A stretch of 64,000 nucleotides of DNA from Entamoeba invadens IP1. Taxonomy: Eukaryota; Evosea; Mastigamoebida; Endamoebidae. The position numbers were made by a program, and so were the translations under genes. This document shows positions 31,801 to 42,193 of the stretch, one piece after another (within the stretch, counting starts at the first letter, position 1; each line of letters begins with the position of its first letter). The notes under the pieces are model-generated. The model worked only from the letters and a program-made list of their open reading frames with translations, was not told where the DNA came from and did no database searches. Location of the stretch: contig NW_004440189.1 of the NCBI RefSeq assembly GCF_000330505.1, positions 229,510 through 293,509 on the forward strand, read 5' to 3'.

Positions 31801-34733
31801 TCAAAAGCAATTGCACGAGTCTTTGTAGCAATGACATTGCCTTTTTCTGTTGTTGTTGATTCGGACTTAATTTGAAATCCCTCTACCGCAGATAGAATAA
31901 TGAAATTGTTGTTCCCTTGAATAACAACAGCACACTCTGAACATGAAGAGTACATAATCAACGACAAACTATTCATAATCAGTTTTGGACTGCTTTCAAC
32001 ATACAATTCTTTTGTTGCTGGAACTTCGAGTGAAATGGTTGCTGAAGATATAGTTAACACACAGACATTTGAATCAATACATGGACACGAATAGTCTCTT
32101 GAAGAGTCCGAAGACGAAATATCATACACATTTCCATTATAATAACAATTATGTGTTGAAAGACCCAATTTGTTACAATCTTCTACTGAAATCACGCCAC
32201 CAGCTGTGGCTGGAATAACAACAGCTTGGTTATCACATGTTATATTTCCGTATACAACCTTTCTATATTTGTTCGTCATAACCATTTTCACATAAGTTGA
32301 AGTTGGAGTGTTCCCAAGTGTCAGTTCGGCGGTGGTTGGTTGAACAACAAAAATTGGTTTTGTTGCTTGTGTTGAAATGGGTTCAATAGAATTGACTGTT
32401 ATTGTCGAGACAGATGATGATAAAGTAATGACACCAGTTCCAGTTTCAGTCACTTTGTCTAAAAGCACATTCGAATAATCCAAAGTAATTGTACTCAACG
32501 TCTTTAATGATACTAGTGAGTGCACGTTTTTGAGCACAAGTGGCGTCTTCGCAATCAGTGTTGTAACCGAATCACTTGCTTCGACATTATCAATTGTCAA
32601 AGAAGTACCATCAACTGTCACAGTTGATACAGATGAAGGCAAAGCAGTCACATTCCTAATTCTACTGAAGTTGTATATTAAAACATCTCCACTGACATTA
32701 ATAGTCCCATCAAAAGAAGTGATCTCTGACGAGACAAGTGATGTAAGATCACTTGGAATGGCGACAGTGCACAATTCTCCTTTACACGGACAATACAAAT
32801 AATCAAATCCACTCGGGTAACTCGGTTTAGTAGCAGTGCATAACACAGATTTCTCTACTTTACTTGTTGGGCACACTCGCAACAATTGGTTGATCTTCAC
32901 AAGTGTAGATGTGTCGCTTTCGATGGTTCCAGAACCATAGTCTTCACCATTTTCAACCAACTCTAAACATTCATTCTGTGAATCAGCTAATAATACTTGA
33001 GTTGACTCCAATATCTTGTTATGAGCATAAAAAACTGGTTTCCCGTTCAAGTTTTTATATATTGAAGTGAGTGTAATTGTCTCCGCAACAAATGCGTGAG
33101 ACTCTTCAATAATAAGATTGACACGATCTTGAATTTCGGCATTTTTGCATGTTAAATTCGTTGCAATTGTATACGTCTTATCTGACAAGAATATACAATT
33201 TTGTACAGTGTGGCTTAACCCTCTCAACGTTCTTCCTCCATTCCCTTTGAACTCCATTTTAGCCCAAAATCGGTTGAAATTTCCACCATCAAATACAGAC
33301 TTTTCAATAATCAGTTCAAGTTGACTTGTTTCAATTAAAGAGGTTTCGTTACAGTCAAATTGGTCGAGGAGGGTGTCTGACTTCACTGTACACGAACAGT
33401 CTCGTATTGCATTGTAATCAACTGGTTTTGTCAATGTATCCAATTTCATCCACCTTTGTATCTGCCCTTTCTCCCCACAGACTGGGTATAAGTTTTGACC
33501 TTCCATCAGCTCTCTATTAGTGTCATTTATTAAATTTGTTGCAATTACAATTGCACCATCATCGATATATTTATCGACAGAGATTGTATTAAACACAAGT
33601 CGTTCAATGTAATAGTCTGCAACGGAGTCTATTGTAAGTTCTTCCGTAACATTAAGTCCACCATACACTGTGAATGGGAAATTTGGTAACAAGAATGAGC
33701 TTAATATCGAGAGAAACGTGACATTTGGCACGTCGGTGACATCAACTTCAAAGGTGAGTGAATTCATTCTCTGTGGGATCAAGAAATCCGCCCAAGTAGT
33801 TGTATTATATGAATCGAATATGACGTACTCGTTGTTAGTATACAAATTGAAGTCATAGAGTCTTGACAGATATCTACAGTCGGGATAATTAAACGATCCC
33901 GTTGTTCGAATAGTTCCTTCTTGTACTTTAGGCTTGCACGAGCAATCTGTATATTTTCCTTTTGACCAAAAGCATTGGACGTATCGATCAATACTTCCTC
34001 TATTGCATATCGAAATCATTTTAAAGTCCGTGTTCTTCACATCAGGCGCTGAAAAATTGAAAGCGTTGTATTGGTACACACACGTTTGATCCTTTGCATT
34101 GATTCTTTCTGTTCTCACGAATGGGTGTGTGATTCCCGCGTTGTTTATAAAGTCCTCATTGATGACTTTGAACAAAACAAACGCCTCGGGGTTAAGTCTT
34201 GTTACATTAAAAAATTCGTATCCCTGTGTATAGACGTATAGTGGTTTGTCGGAATTAATTAAGACAACCGAAGAAGCCCATACATCGGATCGTGTCATAA
34301 ATTCAAACACGACACCATCTAAGTGTTTGTTCTCAACATACCAAAATGCTCGAATCCCTTGTTCGTTCAATACAAAATAGTCCATTCCATGGCCGTCCTC
34401 AAAGATAAGTGAATTTTTCGATACCGAATTTTCATTTGCTTTATCTCCAGCTACATCACCTCGACAATTCTGTGAGATGGTGAGCGAATGTTTGCCTATT
34501 GATGTGGCAGCTCCCGATTTAAAAGTGTAATCTGCTCCAATAACAGATGACCCACTCCACTTAAATTCAACGTTTTGCGGCACAACACATGTACTTGGAA
34601 CTAAAGCCTTATAGAATAATGTTGCGTTGTTCGTGTCAGATTGGTAACATATACTCCCCGGAAGATCAGCCGATAAACACAATACAACAAAAAATGAGAG
34701 AAAAGTTAATAACATGGACATCGTTCCGACCAT
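28818..34733 (-). CDS. Transmembrane kinase (TMK) with inactive-looking kinase domain
   Basis: Surface receptor-type protein of 1971 residues, single exon. Residues 1-22 are a signal peptide (LLTFLSFFVVLCLSA). About 23-1000 is a large extracellular region with scattered Cys and many Ser/Thr/Val strands. About 1000-1525 is a furin-like Cys-rich region full of CxxC. A membrane helix follows at about 1530-1557, then a basic stop-transfer segment. The kinase region is about 1680-1965. It has no glycine loop, VVVR where VAIK has Lys, and HYN where the catalytic loop has HRD. It keeps DFG (about 1848) and an APE (YIAPEII). I infer a pseudokinase receptor. TMKs are a large Entamoeba family involved in surface sensing. 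Confidence 0.93.
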   Translation of the reverse strand: MVGTMSMLLTFLSFFVVLCLSADLPGSICYQSDTNNATLFYKALVPSTCVVPQNVEFKWSGSSVIGADYTFKSGAATSIGKHSLTISQNCRGDVAGDKANENSVSKNSLIFEDGHGMDYFVLNEQGIRAFWYVENKHLDGVVFEFMTRSDVWASSVVLINSDKPLYVYTQGYEFFNVTRLNPEAFVLFKVINEDFINNAGITHPFVRTERINAKDQTCVYQYNAFNFSAPDVKNTDFKMISICNRGSIDRYVQCFWSKGKYTDCSCKPKVQEGTIRTTGSFNYPDCRYLSRLYDFNLYTNNEYVIFDSYNTTTWADFLIPQRMNSLTFEVDVTDVPNVTFLSILSSFLLPNFPFTVYGGLNVTEELTIDSVADYYIERLVFNTISVDKYIDDGAIVIATNLINDTNRELMEGQNLYPVCGEKGQIQRWMKLDTLTKPVDYNAIRDCSCTVKSDTLLDQFDCNETSLIETSQLELIIEKSVFDGGNFNRFWAKMEFKGNGGRTLRGLSHTVQNCIFLSDKTYTIATNLTCKNAEIQDRVNLIIEESHAFVAETITLTSIYKNLNGKPVFYAHNKILESTQVLLADSQNECLELVENGEDYGSGTIESDTSTLVKINQLLRVCPTSKVEKSVLCTATKPSYPSGFDYLYCPCKGELCTVAIPSDLTSLVSSEITSFDGTINVSGDVLIYNFSRIRNVTALPSSVSTVTVDGTSLTIDNVEASDSVTTLIAKTPLVLKNVHSLVSLKTLSTITLDYSNVLLDKVTETGTGVITLSSSVSTITVNSIEPISTQATKPIFVVQPTTAELTLGNTPTSTYVKMVMTNKYRKVVYGNITCDNQAVVIPATAGGVISVEDCNKLGLSTHNCYYNGNVYDISSSDSSRDYSCPCIDSNVCVLTISSATISLEVPATKELYVESSPKLIMNSLSLIMYSSCSECAVVIQGNNNFIILSAVEGFQIKSESTTTEKGNVIATKTRAIAFDAGGLKTGSTLKGSQLVAKVVASDKAYCTTMRFKEAATCMICGDIIANSNGKCDNRAAVVNCATTASSGHCTSCADGFYLVGTTLNNQRCEACGNLCTKCSSNTECILCNAGSKLSGTTCTRITEADSCDYYSGGICRKCPGKKMTDGTFQSCTESCSASCDTCYTLSTEEKCPVCTISDKYTREDEAKQSCSQSVGASSVSNKGAMSCENGYSIGSGKCSTCEASCAKCSGVTCYECKNSSQILLNGICTNTNCKTVSNFKCLNCAEESGSTKMYYDDADGQCKPVDDSCNGATFFGVCMKCVNQQDVVSTDKKTCEAPKTTALIKRETSDICELYLFGICQRCSSQYYSSGNECRKCIDNCNLCSDGSSCSLCDDKYTYNFQSKTCEPLTLEHCDNIYKSVCIHCEYGYYAFNGRCQQCNTKCATCVSSTTCSSCAEGYYLNGTSCLDSEEASINFCATYSPEGCLNCTSGYYLDAGNCHTCNEFLVGCMSCNKTSKKCTSCGKDYVMTLDGCVKYDTIEHCKRAIDGYCDECDDWYALSYNRQRCEKYPLGYGVALIIIAIAIFIALLIVLCIMLYVYYQYRSKQLEETRASRVFPLKHCDVALMPYPTMEQIVSEATLIEFQEKMELNKEYMKRFYIGNKGSDEVELQFVIDKDERYRVDFEPHSCLLKSGMCISERVLIYPNCSFTIQNAFKVRVFVDNQLKEELSFKLSANTVDSLFIDPHLINIETNMRSNYKITVSKANYNNQSVVVRNIRSFDFKSDEKKIYDEPLNILENFPQSSYLTKLIGKVLLDKTHLIVTEFATFGTLQDFISAGKEMALSMRCRVLLDAAKGIAVLHAKNFLHYNIKPANVMLMSTDVNDVSIVKLTDFGYQDTYMKFWNHRTEVKERPTYIAPEIITGQKYTSKTDVYAFAVTMYAIATMKEPFPVSEYKYPWSISKFVCVGRRLEQPANMSKQLYNIISNSWEHCSADRFTIDEVVHDLKKVQENSY

Positions 34734-35275
34734 ATTGGTTTTCTTTTTAAGTTTAAGTGGAGTTTTTTATTAATGAAAATGTATCATTTTATAGTTTGTG
34801 ATTATAATTTGGATAAGAGTGTTTTTATCAATGAGAATCAAGAATTTGAGGCGAATAGTCAAAAGAAATTTCTTGTGTTTTTTCTCAACATTTTGTTTCT
34901 TTGTATTATATAATTATTGTTTTTTTATTAATTGAATTACTATTCAAAATCGTTTTTTGTGTTTATTTTTATTTCGTTTTTTTCGTTTTTGTTATTTTAT
35001 TTAAAGGATTTTTTAAAGAAGTAATATAATTATTTATAATTTTTTTATTGTTTAAACGGTTTTTGAATTATGAAAAAATATTGGTTCTAGTTTTAAAATA
35101 GATCATAATCATTTTTTAATCATAAAAATAATTTTTACAAATTGAAATAGTTATTATGATAGTTATTAAAATTAAAATTTATAAATTATAGTTTATCTTT
35201 TTTTTGAAATAAGATTGAAAAAAGATTGAAAGAGTAGAATCGCGCAAAATTTAAGGATGTTTTTTAGAGGTAAAA
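34734..35275. other. Divergent intergenic spacer
   Basis: About 540 bp of very AT-rich sequence with long T runs. No gene or repeat is supported. It separates the TMK gene from the small coiled-coil gene. Confidence 0.6.
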
Positions 35276-35572
35276 ATGATGAAAAAAACGCATGAAGGTC
35301 GGAATTTTGCTTTTCCAAGGCAACATCAACAAAACGAACAAAACGACAAATCTACAACATTATTGAAATATATCAACAAACTTATACAAGACAGAAATAA
35401 ACTTGTCACTGTTTTGAAAAGGCACGAAACAGTGGGGATCGAACTTGAAACAATTATCGCAAGACATACAGAAATCGAGAACAAGAAGATTGAATTTTTA
35501 GAGAATGAAATCAACCACCTCAGAGTTTGTTTTGACCCACCTTTTTCTGCAAGAATTCATAATATAGAATAA
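35276..35572 (+). CDS. Small coiled-coil protein, unknown
   Basis: A 98-residue, Gln/Asn/Lys-rich protein. Residues 28-85 form a likely coiled coil (LLKYINKLIQDRNKLVTVLKR, then EIENKKIEFLENEI). I do not recognise it. A GTTTGT at 35526 could be an intron donor, but no acceptor gives a long continuation, so I keep the single-exon reading. Confidence 0.5.
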   Translation: MMKKTHEGRNFAFPRQHQQNEQNDKSTTLLKYINKLIQDRNKLVTVLKRHETVGIELETIIARHTEIENKKIEFLENEINHLRVCFDPPFSARIHNIE

Positions 35573-35990
35573 TATTGTAACAATCGACAAAAAAATCAGA
35601 ATTGTTCAAGAAGGCACTCTTTCTCGTAAAAGTGAACACAAAAGACCAAGCCTAATTTCTCCAAAACGGAAGAGATTTTCAACTGAAAACAATGAAATGA
35701 GGAATTACATGTATGGCGACTTGACAAAATGCGTTAAACATCTTCATGTTTGTTACCAACATAAAATAAAAACACAACTGACATAAAGAAGCGCCTAAAA
35801 GTGTTGGAGAGCCGATTAACCACGCCTGGGACATACCCTTTGAAATCCCATAAGTTGCCATAAAATAAACTAATTTTATAGTATTCTTTATTAAAAAACA
35901 AAAATCGAAAACATCAAAAATCAAGCATCAAAAAAAATAAAGGGTTAGGTCTTAAGTCAATCCATCAAACAGTAATTTCAAAGGAACCCT
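35573..35990. other. Spacer with coding-like debris
   Basis: Between 35600 and 35785 one plus frame reads about 55 codons, with a basic cluster (HKRPSLISPKRKRF). No ATG or splice site in the right phase joins it to the coiled-coil gene. It may be a decayed exon. The rest is the upstream region of NOG1. Confidence 0.4.
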
Positions 35991-37970
35991 ATGCCGTTGT
36001 ACACCTTCAAGAAAATCACCCCGGTCCCAACAGCAAGTAGTTTGCAAGACATTGTCCTGAGTGGCACAAACAAACACACCCCGACTGTTGTTCACAAACA
36101 GTACGCAATTCATCGTATTCGTGCATTTTACATGAGAAAAGTCAAGTACTGCTCTCAGTCGTACCACGACAGATTGGCTTTGATCCTCGAAGAGTTTCCA
36201 ACCCTAGACGATCTCCATCCGTTTTATGGCGATCTGATGAACGTTTTGTATGACAGAGATCACTACAAGTTGGCTCTTGCTCAACTTTCTGTCGCAAAAA
36301 AGCTTGTTGATGGTGTTGGAACAGAATACGTCAAATACCTTAAATACGCCGATTCATTATACAGATGCAAACAATTGAAAAGAGCCGCACTTGGTCGTAT
36401 GTCTTCTATTGTTAAGCAACAGAATGCGTCGTTGGCCTATTTGGAACAAGTAAGACAACACATTGGAAGACTTCCAAGTATCGATCCAGTCAGTCGCTCG
36501 CTCATCCTTGCTGGTTTCCCAAACGTTGGAAAAAGTTCGTTAATGAACGTTTTCACAAATGCAAATGTCGATGTGCAGCCGTATGCATTCACAACCAAAT
36601 CACTTTTTGTCGGACACACCGACTATAACTACACTCAGTGGCAAGTCCTTGATACTCCGGGTATTCTGGACCACCCACTTGAAGAGAGAAATGTCATTGA
36701 AATGCAATCTATCACTGCTTTGGCTCATCTTTCGTGCTGTGTTTTGTACTTGATGGATGTCAGTGCTAACTGTGGTTACACCATCCAACAACAAGCCTCG
36801 TTGTTCAAGTCGATGAGACCACTTTTCAACCAAAAGCCAGTCATTTTAGTCCTCAACAAGGTTGACTTGGCACCCATTGAATCCCTTGACGCTGAAGACC
36901 AAAAAACGATTCAAGAGTTGACTGCAATGTCGACTTTAGTCTGCCAATGCTCATGCTATAAGCCAGAGTTGTATGGTGATTTGAAAGTGAAGGCGTGCTC
37001 GATGTTGAAGGACAGTGTGAACGTTGACAAACTTTCTGGAAAGAAGGGAGAACTACTTTTGAACAAGCTCCGAGTGACGATGCCAAAGAAGAGAGACGAT
37101 ATTGCAAGGCCATCTCTTGCTGCTCCTGAGATGAAGAGAATGGAGACATCCGAAATAGAGCCGGACATGACGCAGTGTCAAAAGGAATTATTGAGACTTG
37201 AACGAGACTATGCTGCCTATGAAAGAGGTGAGATCCCATGGCAAGAATACATGAAAGATAGAGAAGGATATATCTTAGATAATGAAGAGTGGAAGTACGA
37301 TGTTATTCCTGAAATAGTCGATGGTATGAACATTGCTGATTACGTTGATCCAAACATCGAAGCCAAATTGGAAGAACTTGAAAAGGAAGAAGAGCAACAA
37401 CTCCTGACTGCTGCTGTTGAGTTTGATGACTCAATGAGACTGAACCCTGAAGATCAAGAAATCTACGATGAAATAGTTGATGCACAACTGGTGTTAAAGA
37501 GTGTTTCTCATAACAAAAAGGGCAACAAGGCGAACCAAATCAGTTTACAAACAAGAGGAAGAACTCGCGATGAACTTCAAGAACATTTGGAAGACCTTGG
37601 AATCGACACGGAGACTGCGAAAAAGTCAGTGAGTCAAGTCAAAGCCAAATCAAGAGGAAGAACACTCTCTGTTAAAAGGGGTCGAGAAGTTCCTTTCATG
37701 GACGATGACGAAGATATTGATTATGAAACACCAAAAGGACGTTCTGTATCTAGAAAGAGAAGTCGATCAAATTCCCTTATTAGAAAGGGAGAAGAAACCG
37801 CATTCCCCACACAGGCAATGAGAGACAAAGCCGAGAAAATCAGAAGACTTGGGAGAAACTCGTTGCAACGAAAGAGCAAGACTGGAGAGTCGGACAACAA
37901 AATCGACAACTTAAGACCCAAGTGGTTGATCAGTGGAAAGATGAATGGTGGAACTCGTGACTGGAGATAA
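35991..37970 (+). CDS. NOG1: NOG1, nucleolar GTPase of 60S ribosome assembly
   Basis: Essential GTPase that binds pre-60S particles in the nucleolus. It has 659 residues, the usual family size. It begins MPLYTFKKI as most NOG1 proteins do. The N-terminal helical bundle (1-165) is followed by the GTPase domain: G1 GFPNVGKSS (about 183), G3 DTPGI (about 222) and G4 NKVD (about 288). The C-terminal part has the NOG1-specific region and a basic tail with RGRTLSVKRGRE and RKRSRSN. The gene is intact and single-exon. RLP24, its partner on pre-60S particles, is also in this window (62589). Confidence 0.97.
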   Translation: MPLYTFKKITPVPTASSLQDIVLSGTNKHTPTVVHKQYAIHRIRAFYMRKVKYCSQSYHDRLALILEEFPTLDDLHPFYGDLMNVLYDRDHYKLALAQLSVAKKLVDGVGTEYVKYLKYADSLYRCKQLKRAALGRMSSIVKQQNASLAYLEQVRQHIGRLPSIDPVSRSLILAGFPNVGKSSLMNVFTNANVDVQPYAFTTKSLFVGHTDYNYTQWQVLDTPGILDHPLEERNVIEMQSITALAHLSCCVLYLMDVSANCGYTIQQQASLFKSMRPLFNQKPVILVLNKVDLAPIESLDAEDQKTIQELTAMSTLVCQCSCYKPELYGDLKVKACSMLKDSVNVDKLSGKKGELLLNKLRVTMPKKRDDIARPSLAAPEMKRMETSEIEPDMTQCQKELLRLERDYAAYERGEIPWQEYMKDREGYILDNEEWKYDVIPEIVDGMNIADYVDPNIEAKLEELEKEEEQQLLTAAVEFDDSMRLNPEDQEIYDEIVDAQLVLKSVSHNKKGNKANQISLQTRGRTRDELQEHLEDLGIDTETAKKSVSQVKAKSRGRTLSVKRGREVPFMDDDEDIDYETPKGRSVSRKRSRSNSLIRKGEETAFPTQAMRDKAEKIRRLGRNSLQRKSKTGESDNKIDNLRPKWLISGKMNGGTRDWR

Positions 37971-38004
37971 AATTTTGATTGAGTTTATTTTGTTGGTTCA
38001 TCTT

Positions 38005-38143
38005 TAGGCTTCGCACCCGAGAATTTTCTTATCAAAAATTAGTATTGAAAAACTCTAATAAAACGGGTCAATTTTTCTTTCCCGTTTTATTAGCTTTTTT
38101 AAATACTAATTTTTAATAAGAAAATTCTTGGGTGCGAAGCCTA
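38005..38143. mobile_element. Foldback MITE, hAT-like, copy 2
   Basis: A 139 bp palindromic element with TAGGCTTCGCACCCGAGAA at one end and its complement at the other (one mismatch in the outer 19). It has a perfect 8 bp duplication, ttcatctt, at 37997-38004 and 38144-38151. The inner arms CTAATAAAACGGG and CCCGTTTTATTAG are perfect. It belongs to the same family as 6090-6222. It sits in the 3' spacer between NOG1 and the convergent PH gene. Confidence 0.93.
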
Positions 38144-38240
38144 TTCATCTTGTTATTGTTCTTTCCACAGTTATTTCTATGGTAATACTATTACCGTAAT
38201 AGTAATACTTTCAGCGTAATTAAAACAACTAGAACAAAGC

Positions 38241-40019
38241 TTAAATTATGGGTGGGTTAATCTGAAGAGCAGAATGATTCTTCTTAAGTCCAGGTTTGGG
38301 GGCTGGCTTTTTAGGTGGGAGTGGTGCGCTTCCTGTTGGTTTCTCACTGTGGGCTGTTCTTCTTGGGGACAAAGGGGGGACTGGTGGAGGAACATCTGAG
38401 CCTTCAACGGGTTCTTTAGGACTGATTGGCCCAATTTCCTTAGCAACACTCTGTCCGATATCCTTTACTGTCATAATAGAAGTTACTTCCTTCGCTCGGG
38501 GTGACCTTTCTGATTTTTCTGGAAGGGCAAGTGGCTGTAATTCTTGGTCATAAAGATGCCCCACCTGATCTTCATTCACTTCTTGTTTTGCAACAGGTTG
38601 TTTCGAGTTGTCATCTTTCACCTTTGATTTTGAAGGGGCGGGATGTGGTGACTTTTTGAATGGGAACGTCGTGATGTTGTCGTCTTGTAAGTTGTACACC
38701 AGCGACACGTCCAAGCCTTCGTTGAATACATCATATCCGTACCCGTACCGAAGGACGCTGATTTCCAACGCAATTGGGTTACCAAACGCCTGAATGAGTT
38801 CATTATGGGAATCGACATAAAATCCCTTCACAAGTTGAACGGCGTCTTGTAACATTTCCGGTGTTGGTGATTCGAGTATAGTCGTGATCTTAACCAAGTC
38901 GATGTTCGTTGTTTTAACAGAGACGTAGACTTCTCTGTTAGGCGCGTCGTTAATGATTTTCTGTATCAACAAGTTGAATCCTTTCAAATTACACTTCTCA
39001 TAAAAATCCTTCACAATAGTTGCTCTATCGTGTCCATCGATTTTAAACCGGTAATTCGCTTGGCGCGGTGGAGTCACTCCAAGATCTCTTCCAACAAAAT
39101 CAATGGTTTTAATGTTGTTGATGCCCATCAACATGGTGACTTTATCATTAATCTTCCCACCGTCCGAAATCAAATTGACGATGGTTGGCGTGTGGTCCGT
39201 GATCATAAACCATCCCCCATCCATTCCTCCTCTCTTCGATAAATCAAGCCACATCCCTAAATTCTTCGGGTCGATACGAACACCAGTCAAATTTAAACGT
39301 TCGATCTCAGACGCAGGGGTGCCGACAGCCCAAAATGTGTCCACAACACTTTGTAACATCGGGCCTTGTTCCCCAGCAAATCGAAGACCAACTGCAGACA
39401 AGTCGGAGTTGATTGAAACTGAAAAGTCGATTGTGGTTTTGTCCTCAGGAAGAGCAGTCACTGCACACTCCAATAAAGAAGCTATTTGTCCGTTGTTCAA
39501 CCATTGGACTTTACTTCGTAAGACTAAGATGTTGTCTGTAGCGTTTCCTGTTGTGAATGAATTTGCCATTTTGAAAAGCGAGTGTTCGTCGATAAGGGTG
39601 TCCTCGCGTTTCTTCGATTTCACGTTGCCTAACACTTTATTCAACCCATCCAAAAACGCAACTAAGTCGTTCTCCGTATCGACAGTCAAGTGAAACGTTC
39701 TGATACCTCTTCATGTTATTGCATTGCATTTGGAAGTGTTTTATTATTTTTTAACAAACTTGACACCACGAGAATTGATGGAGAAAGCAAGTCGTTTTGG
39801 TCGATCAGACTCATCTTTAACATCCGTTCCTGGCGGTAAGTCAATCCACCCTTTTGCAGAAAGTGAGTCTGGTGCTTCAAAGTACCACAATTTACGATCT
39901 TTCAATACAAAGAACCGTCGTTTCCACGTTTTCCATTTGCCGCCTTGTTTTGTCCCCCACCCCGAAAATTGTGACGGTTGGAGTGACTGGACACTCACAG
40001 TTGTCTTTCGCTCGGTCAT
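38241..40019 (-). CDS. PH-domain protein with proline-rich tail, two exons
   Basis: Membrane-phosphoinositide-binding adaptor, by inference. Exon 1 is 40019-39760. The 60 bp intron (39759-39700) begins GTTTGTT and ends ATCAG. Exon 2 is 39699-38241; total 572 residues. The PH domain (about 15-110) has SGWGTKQGGKWKTWKRRFFVL and WYFE, and its last helix is completed across the splice (FHLTVDTENDLVAFLDGL), which supports the intron. The middle 300 residues form a domain with weak repeat character (perhaps leucine-rich-like) that I cannot name. The C-terminus has Pro motifs (PPPVPPLSPRR, PLPPKKPAPKPG) that would suit SH3 binding. Confidence 0.88.
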
Positions 40020-40528
40020 TGAGTTTTATTTTGAGTTCTTCAATTAATCAATTCCTTCGATGTTTTTTCTTTGGTTTTTTTCAATTAGTTGATGTGTTTG
40101 TATTTAATAAAAAGTTACTTGGAAATAGTATCTTCATCACTCCTAATTACATCTCCCGAATCTTACTCGACACCCAAGCAAGTTTCTACGTTTCAATAGA
40201 ACTCCTATTTTTGTAGTCTTCTCAGATGTATAAATAACTCGACACAAATTATAACAAATGTATCCACGTTAATACTTATTAACATAATGTGTAGTAATCT
40301 GGTATTTAAAACGCCATTTTTGCATCGACTACAATGAATTTTAACTTTGTCTGAATAAAAGAAAAATGAAATTATTGAGAAATTAGTGTTGGAGTATTCG
40401 AAAAATTAGTCGAATCTATCTTTATGATATCATTGACAAGCTATCAAAATTGTTATTTGCACAACAATGGATATATTTGAACCCACATTCAAGAAAAGAA
40501 AAATATGAAAAGAACTCAAAAATAGAAC
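40020..40528. other. Divergent intergenic spacer
   Basis: About 510 bp between the PH gene and the RhoGEF gene. GTATTTAAAAC near 40302 resembles the Entamoeba TATA-like box, but it lies about 225 bp before the RhoGEF ATG, further than usual. Nothing else is supported. Confidence 0.5.
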
Positions 40529-42129
40529 ATGTCAAACAACCTGAGGAGCAGCTGCTTCACACTTGAGCAACCAGACTTTTTACCAGACAAAAACCACCCA
40601 CGTTCACTTACGCAAGAAAACAAACTCGACATGACGGGGAGAAAGCCACTGCCCAAGATGAACAAAAGCATGAACAGAACTACAATGGCCACTGTCACTC
40701 ATTATGAAGATAACGAGCCAATGGAACAAATTGAAGATGAATGGAAAAATGACACAACCACTTCGTGGGTAACTGTTAAGAAAAACAAAAGAATTCAAAT
40801 GAAATTGAACTTCATTATGGACCGGTCGTGTAAAGTGAAACAAGACTTGAGAGCAAAGAGAAACGGTTTGTTTAATCACTTCGTTTTAATACTTCTGTTG
40901 ATACTAACACTAAAGTCTTGATGTCTGAATTGCGTAAAGTGCCGGGTCTTATCATCAACGAATTGATTCAATATTACTACGAACCGCACCACCACGACTT
41001 GGCAACAGCAACCGAAGATTTCGATTTGTATGAGAAGATGAAGACGTTTCAAATGGAAGATAAACATCGAACGCATTATAAACAGGTGGTCAATGAATTG
41101 ATCAACACAGAGAAGTCGTACATTCAAGGACTCGATATCATCATTACTGTGTATTTGGACACGTTAATCTCTTCATCGAAGAAAATGGCGAAAGAACTCA
41201 CACCAATCAGAGAGCAAATTGATGAAATACAAAAATCACATAATAAGTTCCTTGCGGACTTAAACGGATCGCTTGTGACAAACCCCGAGTGTCCTCTTAT
41301 CGGTGATATCATCGTCAAATTTTCTCCTTCCCTTGAAAATAGTGCGAAATATATTTTTAATTACCCAACGTACTTAGAAAAGATCACCTCGTTCATGGAT
41401 ACCTCCGCTTTAACCCTCACCGCTAAAGTTGCCGACGGGTATAAAAAGTCACACGGCGATTGTCATGTCCAAAGCATCCAACAGTACTTGATCACCCCAA
41501 TTCAGAGAACACCGCGGTATGTCATGTTGATCACCGATTTACTCAAGAACATTTCAATGTCATTTGGTGATGCGCCACGACTTGTTGAAGCCCATAAAGT
41601 CATTAAAAAGGTAGCCACGACAATTAATGAGAAGGGGCATGAATACGAGGCTGACGAGAGGATGCAATATGTCAAATCTTTACTGACAGGGTTTATGTTG
41701 AAAGAGGTGAAGCGAGAGTTTTTGTGTTGTGGGCCGATGTATGTAGTGACGAATCGCGTCTCACTTCAAACGGTCTGGAAGTACTTCTTCTTGTTTTCTG
41801 ATGTCCTTGTAGTGACTGAGATCACGTCACTTGATGGCAAACCAATCCGAGCTCGATCAGAAACCCTCTTTGAGTCGTTACTTAGAATTCCCGAGTTAAA
41901 GGATTTACACGACGCCAAATTTGAAGTTGAACAAGTCATTCGTTTTTATGACGACACTATAGTAGAAGTGGAAGATGATACTAAGTTTGTGTATAACATG
42001 TTCTCTATTAAAGAAAGTAACAACGACCTTCTCTCCGAAACAATCACTCTTTCTTCTTCGATTAGCGATTGCTCTATTGCTTGGTTCACTGCTATCAAGT
42101 CTGCTCTTGCTCACCTTTCTCTAAAATAA
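40529..42129 (+). CDS. RhoGEF (DH domain, PH-like C-terminus), two exons
   Basis: Guanine-nucleotide exchange factor for Rho/Rac GTPases, acting on the actin cytoskeleton. Exon 1 is 40529-40865. The 50 bp intron (40866-40915) has donor GTTTGT, an internal TACTAAC branch-like box and acceptor AAAG. Exon 2 is 40916-42129; total 516 residues. The first 110 residues are polar with an IQ-like basic stretch. The DH domain (about 175-365) starts VVNELINTEKSYIQGL and includes YLITPIQRTPRYVMLITDLLK, the diagnostic CR3 helix. The last 130 residues have the strand pattern of a PH domain (FFLFSDVLVVTE; a final helix with AWFTAIKSAL). Confidence 0.94.
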
Positions 42130-42193
42130 GTTCTTTGCCTTTATTGACTTTTTGGATTTCGTAAACCTTAAATGAACGACTTTCAATTCACAA

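Noticed and set aside
35679..35924. 81-codon minus-strand ORF rich in Phe/Cys
   Set aside because: No domain, no upstream signals, and its composition fits antisense noise in an AT-rich spacer.
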